A DNA stretch of 11,889 nucleotides from an uncultured Prevotella sp. GTDB taxonomy: Bacteria > Bacteroidota > Bacteroidia > Bacteroidales > Bacteroidaceae. The notes beneath the pieces were generated by a model, which saw only the letters and a program-made list of their open reading frames with translations, was not told the origin of the DNA and made no database searches. Each line of letters starts with the position of its first letter. The first letter of the stretch is position 1. This document shows positions 6,730 to 11,889 of this stretch, piece after piece. Made by a program: the position numbers and the translations under genes. The stretch spans positions 1-11,889 of the forward strand of contig CAKQAD010000036.1 in the NCBI GenBank assembly GCA_934215545.1, read 5' to 3'.

Positions 6730-7362
6730 TTATTTGAAATCGAATTCGAGTTGCCCATCGCCCAGTAGGTTGTAGCTCATACGATGGTAAGGCGAGGCGC
6801 CATGCTGTCGCAAGCCTTCCCGATGTGCAGCAGTGGGATAGCCTTTGTTCTGCTGCCATCCATAGTAAGGATATTCCTCGGCAAGTTTGTCCATATACTC
6901 ATCGCGGAAAGTCTTGGCAAGGATGCTGGCAGCAGCAATGGCCTGATATTTGGCATCGCCCTTGACGATGGTGGTGTATGGCAGGTCGCGATAGGGTTTG
7001 AAGCGATTGCCATCAACGATTACCGCCTCTGGTCGCACCTGGAGTTGGTCTAAGGCTCTGTGCATGGCAAGGATGCTGGCATTGAGAATGTTTATGCGGT
7101 CGATTTCGTGCGGTGTGACCACTCCCACAGCCCATGCCACAGCATCGCGCACTATCTGGTCGCGCAGCTCACGACGCTTGGCCTCCGATAGCTTCTTTGA
7201 GTCGTTGAGCAAGGCATTGTCGTAGTTGCGTGGCAATATCACTGCAGCGGCATAGACACTACCTGCCAAGCAGCCACGCCCCGCCTCGTCGCAACCCGCC
7301 TCAATACAATCGGTGTAGAAATGAGGCAATAAATGTGGCTCTATCTTGCTTGTTTTAGCCAT
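6730..7362 (-). CDS. rnhB: Ribonuclease HII
   Basis: This 210-residue protein has the full type 2 RNase H active site. D25 and E26 lie in GCDEAGRGCLAG, D117 in VIVDGN and D136 in KGDAKY; the characteristic IAAASILAKTFRD follows (142-154). It cuts the RNA strand of RNA/DNA hybrids and starts removal of misincorporated ribonucleotides from DNA in the cytoplasm. Length and motif order are normal for the family. It is the first gene of a likely operon with the WYL regulator (47 bases downstream) and the GT90 gene. I could not find a TAnnTTTG box directly upstream. The 162 bases to the divergent membrane-protein gene hold that gene's promoter. Confidence 0.97.
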   Translation of the reverse strand: MAKTSKIEPHLLPHFYTDCIEAGCDEAGRGCLAGSVYAAAVILPRNYDNALLNDSKKLSEAKRRELRDQIVRDAVAWAVGVVTPHEIDRINILNASILAMHRALDQLQVRPEAVIVDGNRFKPYRDLPYTTIVKGDAKYQAIAAASILAKTFRDEYMDKLAEEYPYYGWQQNKGYPTAAHREGLRQHGASPYHRMSYNLLGDGQLEFDFK

Positions 7363-7444
7363 AAACGTTATCGTTTTTAACAGTTGTCGTGATTTTTTAT
7401 GTATTAAAGGCGATTAATTAACACATCGAGGCATTTTTGGAACA

Positions 7445-7472
7445 TTGTTTTCCTGGGTTTGCTTTACTTTTG
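7445..7472 (+). promoter_or_regulatory. Promoter of the 103-aa membrane protein gene
   Basis: TTG (7445-7447), 17 bases, then TACTTTTG (7465-7472) fit the Bacteroidetes consensus. Transcription would begin near 7479, about 46 bases before the ATG at 7525. This excludes the upstream in-frame ATG at 7459, which would lie before the start of the transcript. Confidence 0.72.
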
Positions 7473-7524
7473 CCCATGTAAGATTAAAACACTAACACAT
7501 ATACATTTTATAATATATATAGCT

Positions 7525-7836
7525 ATGGAAAAGAACGTTATATTGCAGCAAAGCAAGAGCACTGGTGCTCGCAGCTTGTCAAACACATGCGCCACACACT
7601 GGAAGATGTTGAAAAAGATGGCTACTGCCCCAATAGAGTGGTTTCGTTGCTACTACTCATCGGTTCAGGAGCGCGAGGTAAGCACCAAGCAGACATTGCA
7701 CTATCTGCATGCCCAGCTGGCATTTATACTGACCGTGTTCGTTAGCTACGATTCGCTGCTGGTGTTCTTTGGCATGCTGCTATGGACAGCTATTGCCATG
7801 CTGGCATGCAAGGAAGCCAACAGTGATGCTAAGTAA
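7525..7836 (+). CDS. Small membrane protein of unknown function, 103 aa
   Basis: I do not recognise this protein. The first 60 residues are hydrophilic and basic, with two cysteines (C22, C42) and several aromatic residues (W26, W39, F40, Y43, Y44). A hydrophobic stretch (about 63-95) is long enough for two short membrane helices, split by SYDS (74-77) and including LLVFFGMLLWTAIAML. The C-terminus is short and charged. With two helices both ends would lie on the same side of the membrane; this is inference. The start at 7525 (MEKNVILQQ) is chosen because a good promoter overlaps the upstream in-frame ATG. The gene is alone on the plus strand between two minus-strand clusters. It ends 19 bases before the sufS stop (convergent), with only a small hairpin (ATTGC-TACA-GCAAT) between them. 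Confidence 0.72.
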   Translation: MEKNVILQQSKSTGARSLSNTCATHWKMLKKMATAPIEWFRCYYSSVQEREVSTKQTLHYLHAQLAFILTVFVSYDSLLVFFGMLLWTAIAMLACKEANSDAK

Positions 7837-7855
7837 ATAGGCATTGCTACAGCAA

Positions 7856-9070
7856 TCAGAACATCTTGCTTACGCGTTGCACTCCAGCCACAAGGGCATC
7901 TATCTCTTGCTTTGTGTTATATAGTGCAAACGAGGCACGCACCACTCCTTGAACGCCATACCTATCCATTACGGGTTGTGCACAATGATGCCCTGTGCGC
8001 ACCGCAATGCCAAGGCGGTCGAGCAGCGTGCCCATATCGAGATGATGAATATTGCCTACAAGAAACGACACTACGGCATCCTTGCCCTCAGTGGTGCCGA
8101 AGAAGCGCATGCCATCGATGCCTGCCAGCTGCTGCATGCAATAAGCGGTGAGCTCCTGCTCATGGCGCGCTATATTGTCCATGCCCAATGCCGAAACATA
8201 ATCGAGAGCGGTGGCCAATCCGTGGGTTGCCACATAGTCGGGAGTGCCTGCCTCAAACTTAAACGGCAGCTTCTCGAAAGTAGTCTTTTCAAAGCTCACG
8301 CTCTCTATCATCTCGCCTCCACCCTGATAAGGTGGCAGGCGGTCGAGCCATTCTTCCTTGCCATAGAGCACACCTATACCCGTTGGTCCATATATCTTAT
8401 GTCCGCTGAAGGCGAAGAAATCGCAGTCGATTGACTGCACGTCTACGGCGAAGTGGGGCGTCGACTGCGCCCCATCTATCAGCACTGGCACTCCATGCTC
8501 GTGTGCTATACGCACAATCTCGCTGACCGGGTTGACTGTTCCGAGCGTATTGCTCACATGAGCCACACTCACAATCTTTGTCTTGTCAGAAAACAACTGC
8601 TCATAAGCCTCCATATCGAGCTTTCCGCTGTCGTCAATAGGTATCACCTTGAGTGCGATGCCGCGCTTTGCTTCTTGCAACTGCCAGGGCACGATATTGG
8701 AGTGATGCTCCATCACCGATAATATAACCTCGTCGCCTTCGGTCATGAATGCTTCGCAGAACGATGATGCCACAAGGTTGATGCTCTCTGTGGTGCCGCG
8801 TGTGAAGATTATCTCTTCTGTCTTGGGCGCATTGATGAACGCTCTTACACGCTCACGAGCCGCCTCATGGAGGTCGGTGGCACGCTGCGACAGATAGTGC
8901 ACGCCACGATGCACATTGGCATTGGCGTTGAGATATTCATTGTTCATTGCCTCAAGCACACACAATGGTTTTTGTGTGGTTGCCGCATTGTCGAGATAGA
9001 CGAGCGGACGGTCGTAGACAGTGCGGGAGAGTATGGGGAAATCGGCGCGAACCTTATTTATATCGTACAT
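7856..9070 (-). CDS. sufS: Cysteine desulfurase, SufS type
   Basis: This 404-residue pyridoxal-phosphate enzyme takes sulfur from cysteine, releasing alanine, and supplies it for iron-sulfur cluster assembly on the SufBCD complex. Visible landmarks are YLDNAATTQKP (25-35), the HHSN cofactor-stacking histidine region (122-125), VLIDGAQ with D199, the PLP-binding lysine K225 in SGHKIYGPTG, and the sulfur-carrying cysteine C363 in RTGHHCAQP (358-366). The short C363 loop and the RTGHHC motif place it in the group II (SufS/CsdA) desulfurases, not IscS. It lies 90 bases downstream of sufD on the same strand with no promoter-like sequence that I could find between them, so it is probably the last gene of the suf operon. 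No sufE or sufU is visible in the window. Confidence 0.97.
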   Translation of the reverse strand: MYDINKVRADFPILSRTVYDRPLVYLDNAATTQKPLCVLEAMNNEYLNANANVHRGVHYLSQRATDLHEAARERVRAFINAPKTEEIIFTRGTTESINLVASSFCEAFMTEGDEVILSVMEHHSNIVPWQLQEAKRGIALKVIPIDDSGKLDMEAYEQLFSDKTKIVSVAHVSNTLGTVNPVSEIVRIAHEHGVPVLIDGAQSTPHFAVDVQSIDCDFFAFSGHKIYGPTGIGVLYGKEEWLDRLPPYQGGGEMIESVSFEKTTFEKLPFKFEAGTPDYVATHGLATALDYVSALGMDNIARHEQELTAYCMQQLAGIDGMRFFGTTEGKDAVVSFLVGNIHHLDMGTLLDRLGIAVRTGHHCAQPVMDRYGVQGVVRASFALYNTKQEIDALVAGVQRVSKMF

Positions 9071-9160
9071 ATTCTTTTTAATTGAAGAGATGACAAGTCG
9101 AAGTTTTTTAGAGTTGAAGAGGCAGCAAATCGAAAAAATGCTGATGTGCCTGTAAAAAAA

Positions 9161-10504
9161 TTATTTACAGAAGCGGCATCCCTCGCACTTGCTAAGTTCG
9201 CCACGGAAGCGTTTCTCCACAAGATAGTGCAGACGGTCGCGTAGGGGTTCGAGCTGTATCTTATCGATAACTTCGTTGATGAACGCAAATTCCAGAAGCA
9301 GCTTGGCTTCTTTCTCGCTGATGCCACGCTGGCGCATATAGAACAGTGCAGCATCGTTGAGCTGCCCGACGGTTGAGCCATGCGAGCACTTCACATCGTC
9401 GGCATAAATCTCGAGCATGGGTTGTGTGTACATGCGTGCCGTCTTGGTGGCACAGAGGTTTTGGTTCACCTCGTCCGACACTGTGTGCTGGGCACCATGG
9501 CGCACGAGCACGCGTCCGGCAAAGGCACCTACGGCATTATCGTTGAGCACATACTTGTAGAGCTCGTGGCTTGTGCAGTGGCTCACCTGATGATCGATAA
9601 GCGTATTGTTGTCGACATGTTGGCTCTTGTCGGCTATGACACAGCCGTTGCACCAGCACTCTGCGCCCTCGCCCACCATGCGCACATCGAGTCGGTTGCG
9701 TGTGATGCCATTGTGCAGGGTAATGACATTATGATTGAAGCGCGAGTCGCGCTGCTGCTCCACATACACATTCGACACACGGGTGTTCTTGTTGTGTGTC
9801 TCTTCCATACAATAGAGGTCGAGCGATGCGTTTGCTCCCACATAAGCCTCTATAACCTGGGTGGTAAGGAAGTGACGGTCGTCGGCGGCATGGTCGCAGA
9901 AAAGGAATTTGGCGCTGGCGCCCTCCTCCATTACGATGAGCACGCGGCGGTTGACCATAAGGTCGACATCGGAGCGCAGAATGTTTATCACCTGTATGGT
10001 GCGGTCGACAACTACATTACGCTTCACACGAACAAGCAGTCCGTCTTGCGCAAACATTGTGTTGAAAGCGGTGAGTGCATCGTCGCTGGTGTCGGCAAGG
10101 CGCGCATAATGCTGAGCCACAAACTCCGGATTGGCATTGGCATAATCGGCAAGCGATGTAACCTCAATACCCTCTGGCAGATTTTCCTTAGGCTGCAGCG
10201 CCTGGCGGAACTGGTCGTTGACGATGAAATATAACGATGTGCTCAGATTAGGCACATCGCAGCGAAATGCCTGATAGGGGTCCACCGGAATCTCTATGCG
10301 ATTGATGTTCAAACCATAGTCTGGCTCAAAGAGCTTGTCGATGGTGGTGTATTTATAACGCTCCACCTTACGCGAGGGGAAGCCCATGCGCTCGAAGTCG
10401 GCAAAGGCTGCATCGCGCACTGCATTGAGCACGCTGCTGCTATGGGCGCAGAGTTGCTCGCGACATTCGCGGTAGAGGTCAATATATTGTTGTTCTGAAG
10501 CCAT
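9161..10504 (-). CDS. sufD: Fe-S cluster assembly protein SufD
   Basis: This 447-residue protein is the SufD member of the SufBC2D scaffold on which iron-sulfur clusters are built. The C-terminal SufB/SufD signature is clear: KCSHGSTVGQLNDAALFYMR (372-391), with H375 in the place of the conserved SufD histidine, then RGISEKEAKLLL. The middle of the protein is a beta-helix-like region. The C-terminus ends CEGCRFCK, a CxxCxxC cluster (C440, C443, C446). The chosen ATG at 10504 gives the normal N-terminus MASEQQYIDLY. The frame is open for 70 further codons upstream, but that part is a translation of the 7-base repeat array and is not expected to be protein. It follows sufC after 258 bases of repeat and precedes sufS. 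Confidence 0.95.
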   Translation of the reverse strand: MASEQQYIDLYRECREQLCAHSSSVLNAVRDAAFADFERMGFPSRKVERYKYTTIDKLFEPDYGLNINRIEIPVDPYQAFRCDVPNLSTSLYFIVNDQFRQALQPKENLPEGIEVTSLADYANANPEFVAQHYARLADTSDDALTAFNTMFAQDGLLVRVKRNVVVDRTIQVINILRSDVDLMVNRRVLIVMEEGASAKFLFCDHAADDRHFLTTQVIEAYVGANASLDLYCMEETHNKNTRVSNVYVEQQRDSRFNHNVITLHNGITRNRLDVRMVGEGAECWCNGCVIADKSQHVDNNTLIDHQVSHCTSHELYKYVLNDNAVGAFAGRVLVRHGAQHTVSDEVNQNLCATKTARMYTQPMLEIYADDVKCSHGSTVGQLNDAALFYMRQRGISEKEAKLLLEFAFINEVIDKIQLEPLRDRLHYLVEKRFRGELSKCEGCRFCK

Positions 10505-10507
10505 TAT

Positions 10508-10771
10508 TCTGAATTTTGAATTTGGAATTTTGAGTTTTGAATTGTGCGCCGTGGGCGCATTGTGAGTTTTGAATTGTGCACCGTGGGCGCATTTTTGAAT
10601 TTTGAGTTTTGAATTTTGAGTTATTGCCTTTGGCAATTTTGAATTTTGAGTTTTGAATTCGTAATTCACAAATGAACAATTCACAATCGGCGAAGCCGAT
10701 AATTCAAAAATCAAAAATCAAAACTCAAAAATGCGCAAAGCGCACAATTCAAAACTCAAAAATCAAAATTC
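10508..10771. repeat. Heptanucleotide repeat array with five mini-hairpins between sufC and sufD
   Basis: The whole sufC-sufD spacer is built from a 7-base unit, GAATTTT, with variants GAGTTTT, GAATTGT and GATTTTT. From about 10508 to 10660 the units point one way on the plus strand; from about 10701 to 10771 they appear as the reverse complement, so the element is a large imperfect inverted repeat. Five short hairpins interrupt it, all with three-base loops: 10545-10559, 10577-10591, 10624-10636, 10686-10700 and 10732-10744. Their stems are 5 or 6 bp and GC-rich. The last two codons and the stop of sufC (GAA TTT TGA) lie inside the array, and it ends a few bases before the sufD ATG. Reading frames through it are open by repetition only. 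I know of no established function. Confidence 0.88.
10531..10593. repeat. 31-base direct duplication within the array
   Basis: Copies at 10531-10561 and 10563-10593 (period 32) differ at one base, G at 10548 against A at 10580. Each copy contains one heptad pair and one GC-rich hairpin with loop GTG. The substitution keeps pairing only in RNA of the minus strand, where it becomes a G-U pair. Confidence 0.9.
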
Positions 10772-11518
10772 TTCAAGTTCTGCCTTAATCCAATCGTATC
10801 CTCTTTGCTCTATCTCCTTTGCCAGCTCAGGTCCGGCAGTTTTCACGATGCGTCCCTTGTATAGCACATGCACTACATCGGGCTTTATCATGTCGAGTAG
10901 TCGCTCGTAGTGGGTGATGACGATGGCAGATGTCTCTGGGGTGTGCATCTTGTTTACACCATCGGCAACGATACGCATTGCATCGACATCGAGTCCGGAG
11001 TCGGTCTCGTCGAGGATGGCGAGCTTCGGTTCGAGCATTGCCATCTGGAATATCTCGTTGCGTTTCTTCTCACCACCTGAGAAGCCCTCGTTTACGGAGC
11101 GGCGTGTGAACTTAGAGTCGAGCTCCACAATCTTGCGTTTCTCGTTCATAAGCTTCAAGAAGTCGCCAGCCTTCAGCTCTGGCAGCCCCTGATACTTACG
11201 TTTCTCGTTGACAGCCGCCTTAAGGAAGTTGGTCATCGACACGCCCGGTATCTCCACTGGATACTGGAATGATAGGAACAGACCTTCGTGAGCACGGTCT
11301 TCGGGCTTCATCTCAAGGATGTTCTTGCCATTGAACCATGCCTCGCCTGCTGTCACCTCGTAGAGCGGATTGCCTGTGAGCACAGCACTGAGTGTAGACT
11401 TTCCGGAACCGTTAGGTCCCATGATGGCGTGTATCTCGCCATCGTTTATTGTGAGGTTGATGCCTCTCAGTATTTCCTTGCCAGCGATAGTGGCATGGAG
11501 GTTTTTCACTTCTAACAT
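10763..11518 (-). CDS. sufC: Fe-S cluster assembly ATPase SufC
   Basis: This 251-residue ABC-type ATPase powers the SufBC2D complex in the cytoplasm. All the nucleotide-binding motifs are present: Walker A GPNGSGKST (34-42), Q-loop Q85 in FLSFQYP, the signature FSGGEKKRNEI (146-156), Walker B LAILDE (166-171), D-loop SGLD (174-177) and the switch histidine H203 in ITHYERL. SGGEKKRNE and LDETDSGLD are characteristic of SufC. The last residues EF and the TGA stop fall within the heptad repeat, so the repeat has probably shaped the extreme C-terminus. sufB, usually the gene before sufC, is not seen; the gene immediately upstream is unrelated and ends 21 bases before the start. Confidence 0.97.
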   Translation of the reverse strand: MLEVKNLHATIAGKEILRGINLTINDGEIHAIMGPNGSGKSTLSAVLTGNPLYEVTAGEAWFNGKNILEMKPEDRAHEGLFLSFQYPVEIPGVSMTNFLKAAVNEKRKYQGLPELKAGDFLKLMNEKRKIVELDSKFTRRSVNEGFSGGEKKRNEIFQMAMLEPKLAILDETDSGLDVDAMRIVADGVNKMHTPETSAIVITHYERLLDMIKPDVVHVLYKGRIVKTAGPELAKEIEQRGYDWIKAELEEF

Positions 11519-11521
11519 ATC

Positions 11522-11535
11522 GAATTTTGAATTTT
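11522..11535. repeat. Two copies of the GAATTTT heptad before sufC
   Basis: GAATTTT occurs twice in tandem (11522-11528 and 11529-11535) in the 21-base gap between the upstream gene and sufC. It is the same unit that fills the sufC-sufD spacer, in the same plus-strand orientation as the larger half of that array. Confidence 0.75.
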
Positions 11536-11539
11536 TATA

Positions 11540-11889
11540 TTAATACGAATCGAGCACGCGTCCGAGCTTCATCCTGCGGCGTTCCATCTTCGTTTCCTTT
11601 TTCTGTTCGTCGGCAGGGTCGTATATGCCGAGTGCCATTTCGATGAGCGTGAAGAGGCTGTTGCCGTCGGCTGAGGTGAAGCGGAACGGGAACGTGGCTT
11701 TCAAGCCTATCTGTATGTTGTGGCGGTGCATGTCGGAGCGCATCCGATATACGTCGGGTCTGCCGTTGCATGTGGTTGCTACGTGCGCCTTGCCGTCGAT
11801 GGCGAGCGGGAAGCCGTACTGGAACTCGAGCGCGAGCGACGAGAAGATGTAGCAGTCGAGTCCCACCGTCGGTGCTATGCTCACACGCG
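11540..11889 (-). CDS. Hypothetical protein, C-terminal part, possibly an outer-membrane beta-barrel
   Basis: Only the last 116 or so codons are visible; the frame is open to the window edge and continues beyond it. I do not recognise a specific family. Alternating hydrophobic stretches such as VSIAPTVGLDCYIF, LALEFQYGFPLAI and NIQIGLKATFPFRF resemble beta strands of Bacteroidetes outer-membrane barrel proteins. The end (about 30 residues, DEQKKETKMERRRMKLGRVL) is strongly charged and would lie outside a barrel. The gene lies 21 bases upstream of sufC on the same strand, where sufB would be expected, so it may be co-transcribed with the suf genes. Confidence 0.6.
   Translation of the reverse strand, partial: RVSIAPTVGLDCYIFSSLALEFQYGFPLAIDGKAHVATTCNGRPDVYRMRSDMHRHNIQIGLKATFPFRFTSADGNSLFTLIEMALGIYDPADEQKKETKMERRRMKLGRVLDSY

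Noticed and set aside
6683..6859. N-terminal extension of the WYL regulator
   Set aside because: It mostly overlaps the end of rnhB in another frame, has no domain, and the helix-turn-helix starts directly after the ATG at 6682.
9058..9381. 107-codon minus-strand frame bridging the sufD end and sufS start
   Set aside because: It is out of frame with both genes and its Ser/Ala-rich composition is that of a shadow frame.
9380..10234. Long plus-strand open frame of 284 codons opposite sufD
   Set aside because: It lies entirely antisense to a certain gene, with His/Val/Cys-rich composition typical of a frame shadow.
10479..10714. Open frames through the sufC-sufD spacer encoding NSKFKIQ-like repeats
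   Set aside because: They are translations of a 7-base repeat in more than one frame and have no start or composition typical of a gene; the repeat explains them.
10505..10771. CRISPR array
   Set aside because: The regular repeats suggested it, but units are 7 bases without unique spacers and there are no cas genes; the hairpins are not uniform direct repeats.
10505..10771. Insertion sequence remnant
   Set aside because: The inverted symmetry could suggest transposon ends, but no transposase fragment or target-site duplication is visible.

Overview
The window looks like a chromosomal segment of a Bacteroidales bacterium, most likely Prevotella or a close relative. The evidence is the repeated Bacteroidetes-type promoter (TAnnTTTG, sometimes with an upstream TTTG about 18 bases away), the near absence of Shine-Dalgarno sequences, the moderate GC with AT-rich spacers, and the protein families present. 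The genus is an inference.

Left part (1-4571). A tRNA-Asn(GTT) on the minus strand is followed by a plus-strand periplasmic S41/PDZ processing protease with a strong terminator. Next come two small minus-strand peptide genes, 2267-2470 and 4380-4571. They are clearly related and encode peptides with a conserved N-terminus, a variable Gly/Asn/Ser-rich middle and a nearly invariant C-terminal KGDAGSAxVGGKRYFDSW motif. Between them lie a secreted alpha/beta-hydrolase (minus) and a divergent zinc-ribbon Nudix hydrolase (plus). Each peptide gene has its own -7 promoter box and a terminator hairpin, so both look like stand-alone transcripts. I recognise no function for them; they are the best candidates here for something undescribed.

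Middle part (4767-7836). A minus-strand cluster runs rnhB (RNase HII), a WYL-domain regulator and a GT90-family glycosyltransferase, with a 47-base gap and then a 5-base gap, so it is probably one operon. Divergent from rnhB is a plus-strand gene for an unrecognised 103-residue membrane protein with a good promoter; that promoter shows that the longer reading frame starts too early.

Right part (7856-11889). A minus-strand iron-sulfur assembly cluster runs sufC, sufD, sufS. SufC (ATPase) and SufD (scaffold partner) would normally work with SufB, and SufS supplies sulfur from cysteine. sufB is not next to sufC here; instead the end of an unrecognised, possibly outer-membrane beta-barrel gene sits 21 bases upstream. 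The roughly 260 bases between sufC and sufD are filled by an unusual non-coding element: arrays of a 7-base unit (GAATTTT and variants) that reverse orientation near the middle and are punctuated by five small GC-rich hairpins, each with a three-base loop. The array contains the sufC stop codon and reaches to within a few bases of the sufD start.
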